Positions 1 to 9,299 of a stretch of DNA of 64,000 nt are shown piece after piece. The position numbers and the translations under genes were made by a program. Source of the DNA: Qipengyuania citrea (GTDB lineage: Bacteria > Pseudomonadota > Alphaproteobacteria > Sphingomonadales > Sphingomonadaceae); NCBI RefSeq assembly GCF_024171405.1, contig NZ_JALJZT010000002.1:1984001-2048000 (forward strand). Reading direction: 5' to 3'. A model generated the notes under the pieces. That model saw only the letters and a list, made by a program, of their open reading frames with translations, had not been told where the DNA came from and did no database searches. Each line of letters starts with the position of its first letter. Position 1 is the first letter of the stretch.

Positions 1-1173
1 GATCCCGCCTTCACCCGCCGCAACACGCGCGACAACACGCCCTGCGTCCTGTCGGTCGAAATGGTGCCCGGCAGTACGGTTGAAATCGACGTTGCCGCCA
101 AGGGCGGGGGCAGCGAGAACAAGTCCAAGTTCAAGATGATGAACCCGAGCGACAATATCGTCGACTGGGTGATCGAGCAGATTCCCTCGATGGGTGCGGG
201 TTGGTGCCCTCCGGGAATGCTCGGCATCGGCATCGGCGGCACCGCGGAGCATTGCGTGAAGCTGGCGAAGCAGAGCCTGATGGATCCGATCGACATGGGC
301 CAACTCAAGCAGCGCGGCGCACAGAACGATATCGAGCAATTGCGCATCGACATCTTCGACGCGGTGAATGCCATGGGGGTGGGCGCGCAGGGCCTTGGCG
401 GACTTGCCACCGTGCTCGACGTGAAAATCCTCGACGCGCCCTGCCATGCGGCGGGCAAGCCGGTGGCGATGATCCCCAATTGCGCCGCTACGCGCCATGC
501 GCATTTCACGCTCGACGGCTCGGGACCCGCCTATCTCGAGCCGCCCAAGCTGGACGATTATCCGCAAGTGACCTGGCAGCCCGACAGCGCCGCCCGGCGC
601 GTCGATCTAGGCACGTTGACGCCGGCGGAAGTGGAAAGCTGGAACCATGGCGACCGCCTGCTGCTGTCGGGCAAGATGCTGACTGGGCGCGATGCCGCGC
701 ACAAACGCATCAAGGACATGCTGGATGCAGGCGAGGAGTTGCCGGTCGAGTTCAAGGGGCGCGCGATATACTATGTCGGTCCGGTCGACCCAGTGATGGG
801 CGAAGTCGTCGGTCCGGCCGGCCCCACCACCGCCACGCGGATGGACAAGTTCACCGACATGATGCTCGACCTCGGGCTGCTCGCGATGATCGGCAAGGCC
901 GAGCGCGGCCATGATGCGGTCGAAGTAATCAGCCGGTTCAAGGTCGCCTACCTCATGGCGACCGGCGGGGCGGCCTATCTCGTCAGCCGCGCGATCAAGG
1001 GCGCGGAAGTGGTGGCTTTCGAGGACTTGGGGATGGAAGCGATCTACGAATTCGAGGTCCAGGACATGCCCGTAACGGTCGCGGTCGATGCGGCGGGCAA
1101 CAATGTCCACACGCTCGCGCCTGCCGAATGGCGACGCCGCATTGCTGCTGGAAATCTCGAACCTGCGGAATAA
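1..1173 (+). CDS. fumA: Class I fumarate hydratase, 3' part
   Basis: Interconverts fumarate and malate in the TCA cycle using an oxygen-sensitive [4Fe-4S] cluster. The reading frame is open from base 1, so the N-terminus lies outside the window; 390 residues are visible. Features typical of the iron-sulfur hydro-lyase family are the GGGSENKSKF stretch, a GAGWCPPGMLG segment with a probable cluster cysteine, and a C-terminal domain carrying GPAGPTTATRMDKF. Both the alpha-type and beta-type domains lie on one chain, as in FumA/FumB. The next gene starts about 100 bases downstream, with nothing to suggest co-function. The class I assignment is firm; the symbol is by similarity to the enteric enzymes. 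Confidence 0.93.
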   Translation, partial: DPAFTRRNTRDNTPCVLSVEMVPGSTVEIDVAAKGGGSENKSKFKMMNPSDNIVDWVIEQIPSMGAGWCPPGMLGIGIGGTAEHCVKLAKQSLMDPIDMGQLKQRGAQNDIEQLRIDIFDAVNAMGVGAQGLGGLATVLDVKILDAPCHAAGKPVAMIPNCAATRHAHFTLDGSGPAYLEPPKLDDYPQVTWQPDSAARRVDLGTLTPAEVESWNHGDRLLLSGKMLTGRDAAHKRIKDMLDAGEELPVEFKGRAIYYVGPVDPVMGEVVGPAGPTTATRMDKFTDMMLDLGLLAMIGKAERGHDAVEVISRFKVAYLMATGGAAYLVSRAIKGAEVVAFEDLGMEAIYEFEVQDMPVTVAVDAAGNNVHTLAPAEWRRRIAAGNLEPAE

Positions 1174-1271
1174 CAGCCGCTCGACCAACCGCAGAGCCTG
1201 TTCGACCGCCGCGCTGGCATTTGCGGGCGCGAAGGGGCACATCGCAAACCGTGCCAATCGATGAACGCCAG

Positions 1272-2474
1272 ATGAATCCCGAAAGCGAGCGCCTGTCCGG
1301 CAAGGTCGTCCTCGCCTCCATGGTGGGGGTGTGGCTGTGCTATTTCCTCCTGATCACCTTGCGCGGCGTGGTCGTCGGGCTCGAGTTCCAGGACGAGCTG
1401 CTATGGCGGCGCGCATTGGTTTGCGTTGTCGGCGTGGCCATGACCGGGCTTCTTTGGCTCGTCCTGCGGGTGGTCGAGAACCGCTCGCTCGGCATCAAGA
1501 TCGCGGTCACGCTGGTTGTCGCGATGCCCGGTGCGATCATGATCGCGCAGGCGAACCGCTGGATATTCAGTTCGATCGAAGCCAAGGTCGAGGAGCAGAT
1601 GGGCAAGGAGCGCGGTATTGCCCTGCGCCGCGACGATGCCGGCAATCTCCTCATCGACCTGCCCCGCACGAAGATGGGCGAAGATGTCGAGCAGGCCGAA
1701 GAGGCCGTTCCGCAAAGCGTGCTTATCTCGCCCGCTCCGACCGCACTCGACCAGTGGAAGATGACCTTCGACTTCGCGATCGGACGCTATTTCATCCTGC
1801 TGGCCTGGGCGTCGCTGTTTCTCGCCCTGCTGGCCGGTGCGCAGGCACGCGCGGCCGAGCGGCGCGGCGAACGCTTCCGCACGGCGGCCAAGGCGGCGGA
1901 ACTGCGATCGCTGCGCTATCAGGTCAATCCGCACTTCCTGTTCAACACGCTCAATTCGCTGTCGGCGCTGGTGATGACCGGCAAGGCGGACCGGGCCGAA
2001 CAGATGATCCAGACGATTTCGCGCTTCTATCGCCACAGCCTGGCGGACCATCCGACCGGCGACGTCAGCCTCGAGGACGAGATCGACCTGCAGGAGCATT
2101 ATCTTGCAATCGAAGCGGTGCGTTTCCCCGAACGGCTGAGGATCAAGGTCGATTTGCCGCCCGAACTGGCCAGATATCAGGTGCCGGGGATGATTCTCCA
2201 GCCGCTGGTCGAGAATTCGGTCAAATATGGCGTTTCCGCTTCGCGCAAGCCGGTGACGATCACGATCGCCGCGCGCGAGGAATATGGCCGGCTGGTCCTG
2301 ACCGTGAGCGACGATGGACCCGGCACCGCAGGCGAACATGGCTTCGGCATCGGCCTCGCCAATGTCCGCGACCGGCTCGAAGCGCGCTTCGGCAACAGCG
2401 CGACGATCGTATCGGGGCCCGCGCTTACCGGCTATGAAACCGAATTGAGACTACCGATGGTGAAACATGGCTGA
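1272..2474 (+). CDS. LytS/AlgZ-type sensor histidine kinase
   Basis: Membrane sensor kinase of 400 residues. It begins with about four hydrophobic segments (first ~90 residues plus one near residue 170), continues with a kinase domain holding the phospho-acceptor motif NPHFLFNTLNS, and ends with an ATP-binding domain containing QPLVENSVKYG, DDGPG and GIGLANVRDRL. The frame stays open upstream into the fumarase gene, but the extra 48 residues are not kinase-like, so ATG 1272 (MNPESERLSG) is preferred. It overlaps the response regulator by 8 bases, which makes a cognate pair. The signal is unknown. Confidence 0.9.
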   Translation: MNPESERLSGKVVLASMVGVWLCYFLLITLRGVVVGLEFQDELLWRRALVCVVGVAMTGLLWLVLRVVENRSLGIKIAVTLVVAMPGAIMIAQANRWIFSSIEAKVEEQMGKERGIALRRDDAGNLLIDLPRTKMGEDVEQAEEAVPQSVLISPAPTALDQWKMTFDFAIGRYFILLAWASLFLALLAGAQARAAERRGERFRTAAKAAELRSLRYQVNPHFLFNTLNSLSALVMTGKADRAEQMIQTISRFYRHSLADHPTGDVSLEDEIDLQEHYLAIEAVRFPERLRIKVDLPPELARYQVPGMILQPLVENSVKYGVSASRKPVTITIAAREEYGRLVLTVSDDGPGTAGEHGFGIGLANVRDRLEARFGNSATIVSGPALTGYETELRLPMVKHG

Positions 2475-3216
2475 GGAAGTGGGCGAGACGCTCAAGACCC
2501 TGATCGTCGATGACGAGCCGCTGGCGGTGGAACGGATGCAGGTCATCTGTTCGAAAATTCCCCAACTGCGCGTCGTCGGGACGGCAAGCGACGGAGCGCA
2601 GGCGTTGCGCCTGGTCGATGCGTTGCAGCCCGATCTGATCCTGCTCGACATGACCATGCCCGAAGTCGATGGTATTTCGGTAGCCAAGTCACTGGCGCAA
2701 AAGGCGGAACGCCCGGCGGTGGTCTTCGTCACCGCACATGACAATTACGCGGTCGAAGCCTTCGATCTCGATGCGGTCGATTACGTCCTCAAACCGGTCA
2801 AACCCGAACGGCTCGAACGCGCGGTATCGCGCGCGATCGCCCGGCGCGGTGACGGCGAAGCGTCCGAGAGCGCATGGCTCGAGGAATTATGGATCCCGCA
2901 CCGCTCCGAACTCATCCGCATCGCCACGTCCGAGGTGGGCCGGATCGATGCCGAGCGCGATTATGTCCGCCTGCATGTCGGCGCAGATGACGCGGCGCGG
3001 ACCTATCTGCTGCTGCAGACTATCGCTGGTCTCGAAAAGCGGCTGGATCCCGCGCGGTTTATCCGCATCCATCGCTCGACGATCCTGCGCAAGGATCGCA
3101 TCACCGGTCTGCGCCATGACGGGCTCGGCGTGTGGTCGGTCGAACTCGAGGATGGTGAGGCGCTGCGCATCGGGCGCACTTACCTGCCCAAGGTCAAGGC
3201 CATGGCGGGCCGCTAG
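2467..3216 (+). CDS. LytTR-family response regulator
   Basis: Partner of the preceding kinase; 249 residues. The N-terminal receiver (about 10-125) has the acidic pair DDE at 15-17, the phospho-acceptor Asp61 in LLLDMTMP, and a conserved Lys in YVLKPVKP. The C-terminal LytTR domain (about 145-249) carries the usual YVRLHVG, FIRIHRSTILRKDRI and LEDGEALRIGRTY blocks. Such regulators bind direct repeats near promoters, but the target is not evident here. A second, separate LytS/LytTR pair lies at 36.6-38.6 kb. Confidence 0.92.
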   Translation: MAEEVGETLKTLIVDDEPLAVERMQVICSKIPQLRVVGTASDGAQALRLVDALQPDLILLDMTMPEVDGISVAKSLAQKAERPAVVFVTAHDNYAVEAFDLDAVDYVLKPVKPERLERAVSRAIARRGDGEASESAWLEELWIPHRSELIRIATSEVGRIDAERDYVRLHVGADDAARTYLLLQTIAGLEKRLDPARFIRIHRSTILRKDRITGLRHDGLGVWSVELEDGEALRIGRTYLPKVKAMAGR

Positions 3217-3241
3217 AGCCCCTCCACTTTGGAAAACGCAT

Positions 3242-3283
3242 AAAAAAGGACCCCGACCGGGGGACTGCAACCGGCCGGGGTCC
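3242..3283 (-). terminator. Rho-independent terminator of urcA
   Basis: A GGACCCCG...CGGGGTCC hairpin (13-base arms with one mismatch, 10-base loop) is followed on the minus strand by six Ts (complement of the A run 3242-3247). It lies 20 bases past the urcA stop and may also stop transcription of the response regulator from the other side. Confidence 0.8.
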
Positions 3284-3303
3284 ACAGGTGGCAGGCTGAA
3301 GCC

Positions 3304-3597
3304 TCAGCCGCCCATGGCCTGTTCGTTGACGCGGGCCGCGACTTGCTCGCCGGCTCGGGCCTTGGCCATCTCGAAGCAGCTGCGCGCGGCACTGTCGGGC
3401 AGGCGGCTGCCGGTGCGCGGGGCGTCAACACCGCAGACAGAGCGCGCGGCGCGCTCGATGCGCTGCGACAATTCCTTCTGGCCGGCGACGGTCTCGAGGT
3501 TGAGATCGCTGTAGGTCACATTGACATTTTCGGCCTGCGCGGCGGTTGCGGTGAGTGCGAGGCCGGCGGCGGCGAGCGTGGCAAGGGTCTTGTTCAT
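3304..3597 (-). CDS. urcA: UrcA family secreted protein
   Basis: 97-residue exported protein of unknown function from a family common in Caulobacter and sphingomonads. A signal peptide covers residues 1-22 (MNKTLATLAAAGLALT..., cleavage after AQA), and the mature part has the family pattern VTYSDLNLET.AGQ...RI..AA..VCG. Two or three cysteines (C55 VCGV, C74) could form a disulfide. Start ATG 3597 has GGAG eight bases upstream; the longer open frame to 3867 lacks such support. A clear terminator follows. Confidence concerns the family; the role is unknown. Confidence 0.88.
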   Translation of the reverse strand: MNKTLATLAAAGLALTATAAQAENVNVTYSDLNLETVAGQKELSQRIERAARSVCGVDAPRTGSRLPDSAARSCFEMAKARAGEQVAARVNEQAMGG

Positions 3598-3664
3598 AGT
3601 TCCATCTCCAGGTTTGCGGCGGACCCCGATCAATTGAGGGGGAGAGGCCCGCCGCACCAACTGT

Positions 3665-3686
3665 ATTACATGTCTACATCTGTAAT
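3665..3686. promoter_or_regulatory. Inverted repeat ATTACA-N10-TGTAAT upstream of urcA
   Basis: Perfect 6-base arms (3665-3670 and 3681-3686) about 70-90 bases before the urcA start, in an AT-rich island within GC-rich DNA. The size fits a TetR- or PadR-type operator, but no regulator gene is adjacent. The left arm is part of an 11-mer, TGTATTACATG (3662-3672), that recurs at 35145-35155. No protein can be assigned. Confidence 0.35.
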
Positions 3687-3792
3687 CACACGCGGGCTTC
3701 GACGGATGGCGAGGGCAATGGACGGGCGCTGCAAAACGACCGACCAATGGCATTTGGCAATCGGCAGGCGACGGGCGTAGGACGCTCGTCTT

Positions 3793-4059
3793 ATGTTGCT
3801 GGGCATCCTCTTCATCCTCGGAACGATAAATTTCGCGGTCCACAAGGCGGTTCTCGAGTCGAACCACCCGCTGCTCGACACTCTGCCGGCCGCCGTTCGC
3901 GCGGGCGGCGGGCGCGTTTCGCTGGCGTTCGAGTTTCTCTTACTGCTGATGGCGATGCTGCTGGTGGCGCACGACTGGCCGGCTGCGGCCTGGGGGTATG
4001 CGATCTACAGCCTGCTTAATGGCACGACCGCATGGCTGCTGCTGAATGGCCGGATCTGA
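3793..4059 (+). CDS. Small membrane protein, unknown function
   Basis: 88 residues with hydrophobic stretches near 1-18, 43-60 and 65-85, so two or three membrane passes. It opens with MLLGILFILGTINFAVH. I do not recognise a family. The lipid-kinase gene starts 38 bases downstream on the same strand, so they are probably cotranscribed. The intact frame and local codon use favour a real gene. Confidence 0.65.
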   Translation: MLLGILFILGTINFAVHKAVLESNHPLLDTLPAAVRAGGGRVSLAFEFLLLLMAMLLVAHDWPAAAWGYAIYSLLNGTTAWLLLNGRI

Positions 4060-4097
4060 GCGCGGGAACCGCAGACGCAATCTGGCGCTTGATCGAC

Positions 4098-4952
4098 ATG
4101 GCCCCGCTGAAAACATGGCTGATCGTCAATTCGCGCAGCGGCAGCAATAGCGAAGCCGCACTGGTCGCGCTTGAACGCTCGCTCGCTGAATACGGTATGC
4201 CTGCCGAGAAGACGATCGCCTTTCCTGCCGAGGAACTCCCTAACCGCTCCGTGTTGCAGGACGCAGATGTAGACCGTCTGGTCGTCTTCACCGGAGACGG
4301 TACCCTGAATGCAGTAATCGAGGCGGTGGCAGGCTGGAGCGGCGAAGTGCTGGTCCTGCCGGGGGGGACAATGAACCTACTGAGCGCCCGGCTTCACGGG
4401 GCCGATACCGAATATGACGCTATCCTCGAGCGGATCGCCAGTGGCGCGTTTCGGCCCGTCCGTCCGAAAATGGCCTGCTGCCCTGCGGGAAGAGCCCACG
4501 CCGGTGTCCTGGTCGGGCCCGGAACCGCCTGGGCCGAGGTGCGCGAAGCGATGCGCGACTTCGATGTTGCGGGGCTTGCGCAGGGCGCTGGCGAGGCACT
4601 GGCCGAAACGACGGGCGGATCGCGCGTACGGATGGTCGAACCCGCGATCGGCCATTACGATGGCTATCCGCTGATCGAGCTAACCCCGAGCCACCGCGGC
4701 ATGCAGGTCGACGGTTACCGGATCGAGAACGCCGGAGAATTCCTCCAGCAAAGCTGGGCGTTGTTGCGGCGCAGTTTCCGCGACGGCCCGCATGAGCGGC
4801 TCGGCCTGCTCGACCGGCTGGTGATCGAGAACTGCGCGGGCGAGCCGGTCGAAGTGCTTATCGACGGCGAACCGGCCACCTTGGGAACGCGGGCCGAATT
4901 CACGGTGGAAGACTGCCCGGTCGATCTGCTAGCGACCGCGCATGGCTTCTGA
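4098..4952 (+). CDS. Diacylglycerol-kinase-like lipid kinase
   Basis: Member of the DAGK catalytic family (NAD-kinase-like fold), which phosphorylates lipid or sphingoid-base hydroxyls with ATP. Residues 10-16 (VNSRSGS) form the nucleotide loop, FTGDGTLN with GDGT at 66-69 is the hallmark motif, and VLPGGTMN (about 85-92) completes the site. 284 residues, typical length. The frame is open from 4032, but that start would overlap the preceding gene and adds unrelated sequence, so ATG 4098 is chosen. It overlaps the phosphoesterase gene by 11 bases. The lipid substrate is not known; sphingomonads carry sphingolipids, so that class is possible. Confidence 0.82.
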   Translation: MAPLKTWLIVNSRSGSNSEAALVALERSLAEYGMPAEKTIAFPAEELPNRSVLQDADVDRLVVFTGDGTLNAVIEAVAGWSGEVLVLPGGTMNLLSARLHGADTEYDAILERIASGAFRPVRPKMACCPAGRAHAGVLVGPGTAWAEVREAMRDFDVAGLAQGAGEALAETTGGSRVRMVEPAIGHYDGYPLIELTPSHRGMQVDGYRIENAGEFLQQSWALLRRSFRDGPHERLGLLDRLVIENCAGEPVEVLIDGEPATLGTRAEFTVEDCPVDLLATAHGF

Positions 4953-5802
4953 CATCCGCCGGATATTCCACCTTTCCGACATCCATTTCGGGCTCGAAAA
5001 CAACCGCGCGCTCGATTGGGTGAAGCAGGAGATTGCCGAAAAGCGCCCCGACGCGGTGGCGATTACCGGCGACCTCACCATGCGCGCACGGCACCGCGAA
5101 TTCGCGGCCGCAACGCATTGGATCAATGAACTCGATGCCCCCGTGACCGTGGAGGTAGGCAATCATGACCTGCCCTATTTCAACCTCATCGAACGCTTCT
5201 TCGAGCCGTACAAGCGATTTCACGGGATGAAGGAGAAGGTCGAAAAGGAACTCGACCTCGGTGCGCTGGCGATCGTCCCGCTCAAGACTGCCGTGCGGAT
5301 GCAGCCACGCCTCAACTGGTCGAAAGGCTGGGTGAGCCAGCGCTCGCTCGACCGCTGTCTATCCGCCCTCGATGCGCTGCCCAAGGGTACGCGCGCACTG
5401 GTGGCTGTCCATCATCCCTTGCGCGAAGTCGGCACACAGGGGACGGCGCTGACCAAGTATGGCGACCGCGCGCTGCGCGAACTCGCCAAACGCAAGGTCG
5501 AGGGCGTCCTGTCAGGTCATGTCCATGACGCGTTCGATATCATGGAAGACACGAGCGAGGGTCCGGTGCGGATGATCGGTGCGGGCACTCTGTCGCAGCG
5601 CACCCGCTCGACCCCGCCGAGTTTCAACGAGATCACCTGGGACGGGGCGCAGCTAACCGTGTGCGTGCGCAATCTTCAGCATGTCGACACATCCGATATG
5701 CAGATCGACGACGTGCCGGAAAACGCGCTGCCACCCCGTGGCCCGGGAGAGGCCGTCGCACCGGTGCGACAGATTCCGCGGACCGATCCGCCGGTGCATT
5801 AA
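4942..5802 (+). CDS. Calcineurin-like metallophosphoesterase
   Basis: 286-residue two-metal phosphoesterase of the CpdA/Icc branch. All family blocks are present in order: DIH (13-15), GDLT (43-46), GNHD (73-76), a VHHP block near 155 and GHVHD near 192. No signal peptide is seen, so it is probably cytoplasmic. The 3' tail after about residue 250 is proline- and charge-rich and probably disordered. Its start lies inside the lipid-kinase gene, which suggests a shared operon. The substrate (cyclic nucleotide, nucleotide or lipid phosphate) cannot be told from the sequence. Confidence 0.85.
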   Translation: MASDIRRIFHLSDIHFGLENNRALDWVKQEIAEKRPDAVAITGDLTMRARHREFAAATHWINELDAPVTVEVGNHDLPYFNLIERFFEPYKRFHGMKEKVEKELDLGALAIVPLKTAVRMQPRLNWSKGWVSQRSLDRCLSALDALPKGTRALVAVHHPLREVGTQGTALTKYGDRALRELAKRKVEGVLSGHVHDAFDIMEDTSEGPVRMIGAGTLSQRTRSTPPSFNEITWDGAQLTVCVRNLQHVDTSDMQIDDVPENALPPRGPGEAVAPVRQIPRTDPPVH

Positions 5803-5886
5803 CCAGCCCGGCTAAGCAATTTCGGCACCGGTCCAACAATGATCTGACCCTATCTTCTGCGGCGATTGACCGGAGGAAGCAGAGTT

Positions 5887-6084
5887 ATGGAACTCGTAAA
5901 GGCAATGCCCCTGGGCGCCGTCCTGACCCTCGTGGTAGCGCTGGCGATCGGTTCTCAAGGATCGAAAGGCGGCCAACTCCAGATTTTCCGCGCCGAGATT
6001 TACCAGTTCGACCTGTGGTGGTCGTGGCCGCTGTTCCTCGGCGGAACCGCGTTGGCCTGGGGCATCATGCTGCTCCAGCGCTGA
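5887..6084 (+). CDS. Small two-pass membrane protein
   Basis: 65 residues with hydrophobic segments at about 6-22 and 45-63. ATG 5887 follows a strong ribosome site GGAGGA (5872-5877) at good spacing; the TTG at 5866 would put that site inside the gene. Unknown family. It stands alone between the phosphoesterase and the convergent rpsI. Confidence 0.65.
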   Translation: MELVKAMPLGAVLTLVVALAIGSQGSKGGQLQIFRAEIYQFDLWWSWPLFLGGTALAWGIMLLQR

Positions 6085-6103
6085 GGGCGCTCCAAACGAA
6101 GAA

Positions 6104-6127
6104 GGGCGGCTCCTCGCGGAACCGCCC
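6104..6127 (-). terminator. Hairpin terminator after rpsI
   Basis: GGGCGG-C-TCC / GGA-A-CCGCCC stem with a TCGC loop, about 30 bases past the rpsI stop. The minus-strand tail (TTCTTCG) is only moderately T-rich, so the hairpin is clear but termination strength is uncertain. It may also serve the small membrane-protein gene on the other strand. Confidence 0.6.
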
Positions 6128-6157
6128 TCCTTGGTGATCTAATAGATCGTTTCGCGT

Positions 6158-6682
6158 TTAGCGCTTCGAGAACTGGAAGCTACGGCGGGCCTTGGCGCGG
6201 CCGTACTTCTTACGCTCGACAACACGGCTGTCGCGGGTCAGGAAGCCTGCCGCCTTGACCGTGCTGCGCAGCGCGGGCTCGTATTTGGTGAGCGCCTGCG
6301 AAATGCCGTGCTTGACCGCACCGGCCTGGCCCGAGAGGCCGCCGCCGCGCACGGTGGCGACAACGTCGTACTGTTCCTGGCGCTCGGTGATGGCGAAGGG
6401 CTGGTCGATGATCAGGCGCAGCGTCGGACGTGCGAAATACACTTCCTGGTCCTTGCCGTTGACAGTGACCTTGCCGCTGCCGGGCTTGAGCCAGACGCGC
6501 GCAGTGGCGTCCTTGCGGCGACCGGTAGCGTAGGCGCGGCCCTGCTTGTCGAGCTCCTGCTCGCGCAGCGGAACCTGGGCGGTTTCGGCGATCTGGGCTG
6601 CGTCGCCCTCGGGCGCGTCACCGGCGATGTCCTTCAGATCGGCGAGATCCGAGACGGTTTCGTTCTTGGTTTCGTCGACCAT
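6158..6682 (-). CDS. rpsI: 30S ribosomal protein S9
   Basis: 174 residues. The conserved S9 core starts near residue 48 ([16 protein letters not shown]) and ends with the basic tail RRSFQFSKR that reaches the P site. Ahead of it is an acidic extension of about 45 residues ([20 protein letters not shown]...) absent from the shorter enteric protein. Its start codon shares one base with the rplM stop (TAATG), the usual rplM-rpsI operon. Confidence 0.97.
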   Translation of the reverse strand: MVDETKNETVSDLADLKDIAGDAPEGDAAQIAETAQVPLREQELDKQGRAYATGRRKDATARVWLKPGSGKVTVNGKDQEVYFARPTLRLIIDQPFAITERQEQYDVVATVRGGGLSGQAGAVKHGISQALTKYEPALRSTVKAAGFLTRDSRVVERKKYGRAKARRSFQFSKR

Positions 6683-7161
6683 TATGCGACAACCTTGTTC
6701 TTGCGGTTCATCGAGGCAACGTCGAGCTTTTCGGGCTTCTGGCCGTCATAGGGATGCTCGGTGCCGGCGAATACGTGCAGCGCGCGCATCTGCGCACGGC
6801 CAAGCGGGCCACGCGGGATCATGCGCTCGACAGCCTTTTCGAGCACGCGCTCGGGAAACTTGCCTTCCAGCACCTTGGCCGGGGTGGTTTCCTTGATGCC
6901 GCCGGGGTGGCCGGTGTGCTTGTAATAGATCTTGTCGTTAAGCTTCTTGCCGGTGAACTTCACCTTGTCCGCGTTGATCACGACAACATGGTCGCCGCAA
7001 TCGACATGCGGGGTGTAGCTCGGCTTGTGCTTGCCGCGCAGGTGGTTGGCGATGATCGCCGCGACACGGCCGACGACGAGATTCTCGGCGTCGATGATGT
7101 GCCAGTTCTTTTCGACCTCGGCCGGCTTGATCGACCGGGTGGTCTTCGTAAGAGCCTTCAT
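6682..7161 (-). CDS. rplM: 50S ribosomal protein L13
   Basis: 159-residue large-subunit protein. Typical segments are [42 protein letters not shown] [15 protein letters not shown], and [16 protein letters not shown]. The usual alphaproteobacterial tail [12 protein letters not shown] follows. It is the first gene of the two-gene operon with rpsI. Confidence 0.98.
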   Translation of the reverse strand: MKALTKTTRSIKPAEVEKNWHIIDAENLVVGRVAAIIANHLRGKHKPSYTPHVDCGDHVVVINADKVKFTGKKLNDKIYYKHTGHPGGIKETTPAKVLEGKFPERVLEKAVERMIPRGPLGRAQMRALHVFAGTEHPYDGQKPEKLDVASMNRKNKVVA

Positions 7162-7329
7162 GGCTGGTTTCCGTTCCTAGTGTTCGTGCCATGCCCGTGG
7201 AGGCATCGGCGCCAATCGGCGAATCCATGCGAATGAACCCGCGAAGCGCGCGGCAAATGGCGCTGGATGGCCTGTCAGTCAAGCGTTTCTGCGCATCTCG
7301 CGTGGGGTAAAATACAACCCCAACGAATT

Positions 7330-8052
7330 TCAGGCAAGCGAAAGGCGCCAGGTTTCGCGCGAAAGCCGCACATCTTCGGCAATGCGGGTAGTGATCCGGC
7401 GCTCGAACCGCTCGAGCAGTCCGCCCGTCGTCGCGGTGGCCTCAAGCTCGACCGAGAACTCACCGGTCAGCCCGCCGGGCAGCGGCAGCTCCCGCGAATC
7501 GCGGGCTTCACCGGTCACGGGAAAGAACAGGTCCGGCGGAGTGGTGCCGATAATCGTTCCGGCAGTCTTGGCAAGCTGGGCGAGATAGAGCTTCGCTTCC
7601 TGCATCTCGGCGGCGGACTTGCCCGATTGCTCAAGCACCCCGATCGCTGCTTGCACTGCGGCCGCGGTGCCCTCGGTATTCGCCGGCTGGCTCCCGACCA
7701 TCCGTCCGCGGCTATCCAGACGCGCGGGGAAGGGCCCGGGCGAGCGGCGGTCGCGCTCGACTGCGGCAATGGGCTCGAGCACTGCAGGCGCGTCAACCGT
7801 ACAGGAGACCTGTTCGCCCGTAACGCGGGTTTGCCCGGCGATGCTTTCGAACTGTCCCTTCCACTCGCGGGTCACCAGCAGCGACGCTCCGCGGGCCAGG
7901 CCGCGCTCCAGCTCCCGGCGCAGCAGGAACGGGCGGGTCGGGATGCTTATGGAACGGCCCGCGGCCCATACGGCGGCCGGGTGGCCGAGGACGGGCAGGA
8001 TCGCTGCCAGACCGAAAAGCCTCAGTACGCCGCGCCTGTTATCTGCCTTCAT
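7330..8052 (-). CDS. Secreted protein of unknown function
   Basis: 240 residues. The N-terminus has a basic start (MKADNRRG) and a hydrophobic stretch to about residue 30 (AAVWAAG), a probable signal peptide; the RRGVLRLFGL segment loosely resembles a Tat motif. The mature part is soluble and mixed in charge, with no motif I recognise. It sits between rplM and heme A synthase on the same strand with 97 bases to the latter. No function is proposed. Confidence 0.7.
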   Translation of the reverse strand: MKADNRRGVLRLFGLAAILPVLGHPAAVWAAGRSISIPTRPFLLRRELERGLARGASLLVTREWKGQFESIAGQTRVTGEQVSCTVDAPAVLEPIAAVERDRRSPGPFPARLDSRGRMVGSQPANTEGTAAAVQAAIGVLEQSGKSAAEMQEAKLYLAQLAKTAGTIIGTTPPDLFFPVTGEARDSRELPLPGGLTGEFSVELEATATTGGLLERFERRITTRIAEDVRLSRETWRLSLA

Positions 8053-8149
8053 CGCCCACCCCCGATACCAGCAATATTACGGGGCCCTGATCGGCGTGCA
8101 AGCTCTCGCGCCGTGCGCGGCCGGGAGCCTCGATGTCGCGGCCGCCAGA

Positions 8150-9184
8150 TCAGGCCGTGTGGGTCTTTCGCCCCAGTACATGCGCACCCCAGGCGAAGCT
8201 CGCGACCAGCAGCGCGCCGACGATCTGGTGCGCGACGGCCACCCATAGCGCGACGCCCGTCCATACGGTCGCGATCCCGAGTACGATCTGCGTTCCGAAG
8301 GCGATATGGATCGCCACCGAGGCGCGGCGCATGAGCGGCTTTACCCTGCGCGCCATGACGATCAGCGCAGCGACCGCTGCCCAGGCCCACCAGCGGTGCA
8401 GGAAGTGGACCAGGTAGGGATCGTGGGTCACAGCGCGAAGGAAACCGCCACTGGTGTCATACTCCGGCACCAGCCGGCCCTGCATCAGCGGCCAGCTATC
8501 GGAGGCGAGCCCCGCATTGAGACCCGCGACCCACGCGCCGAGCAGCAGTTGAACGAAAAGGATTACGCCCACCCAACTCGCGGTGACGGTCCAGCGCGCG
8601 GGCCCGCCGCTGCCAGCGGCCAAGCGGCGAAGATCGAGTGCGGTCCAGACCAGCCCGCCAAGCGTAAACAGCGCGGTCAGCAGATGGATCGAAAGCCAGA
8701 AATGGCTCACATCGGTCATTGTCCCGGCGAGCCCGCTGCGCACCATGAACCAGCCGAAGACGCCCTGCAGCCCGCCCAGCGCAAGCAGCGCAACCAGTCG
8801 CCACTTGTAGCCCTGCGGGATCGCGCCGCGGATCCAGAACCATGCCAGGGGCAAGGCAAAGGCCAGCCCGATCAACCGGCCAAGCAGCCGGTGGAACCAC
8901 TCCCAGAAGAAGATGAACTTGAAAGCCGCAAGGTCCATCCCTGCAGGGCCGGTCACGTTCCGATACTCGCCGGTCGCCTTATAGAGTTCGAATTCGGCCT
9001 GCCACGCGCTGTCCGACAAGGGGGGGATGGCCCCGGTGATCGGTTTCCACTGGGTAATCGACAACCCGCTTTCGGTCAGCCGGGTGATACCGCCCACGGC
9101 CACCATCACCACGACCATGACGGCGACGACCATCAGCCAGTTGGCCAGCGCGATTGGCCGCGCCTGCTTGCTCTTCTCGGACAT
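8150..9184 (-). CDS. ctaA: Heme A synthase (COX15/CtaA type 2)
   Basis: Oxidises the C8 methyl of heme O to give heme A for cytochrome aa3 oxidases. 344 residues with about eight membrane segments and the family signatures GGITRLTESGLSITQWKP, FEWFHRLLGR-like WEWFHRLLGRLIG, SHFWLSIHLLTAL and VHFLHRWWAW with paired heme-ligand histidines. ATG 9184 (MSEKSKQARPIALANW) is preferred; the 31 residues that the frame adds upstream are not family-like. No other cytochrome-oxidase genes are in the window. Confidence 0.93.
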   Translation of the reverse strand: MSEKSKQARPIALANWLMVVAVMVVVMVAVGGITRLTESGLSITQWKPITGAIPPLSDSAWQAEFELYKATGEYRNVTGPAGMDLAAFKFIFFWEWFHRLLGRLIGLAFALPLAWFWIRGAIPQGYKWRLVALLALGGLQGVFGWFMVRSGLAGTMTDVSHFWLSIHLLTALFTLGGLVWTALDLRRLAAGSGGPARWTVTASWVGVILFVQLLLGAWVAGLNAGLASDSWPLMQGRLVPEYDTSGGFLRAVTHDPYLVHFLHRWWAWAAVAALIVMARRVKPLMRRASVAIHIAFGTQIVLGIATVWTGVALWVAVAHQIVGALLVASFAWGAHVLGRKTHTA

Positions 9185-9299
9185 GGCATCGTCTGTGGTT
9201 TGCAGCCGCGGCTGGCGCAAGTGCAAATCGGGCAAGCGGCAACCCGGTTGCCGCAACCGACGCGATGCGGCCGCCATCCGCCGGTTTTACTTGCAAGAA

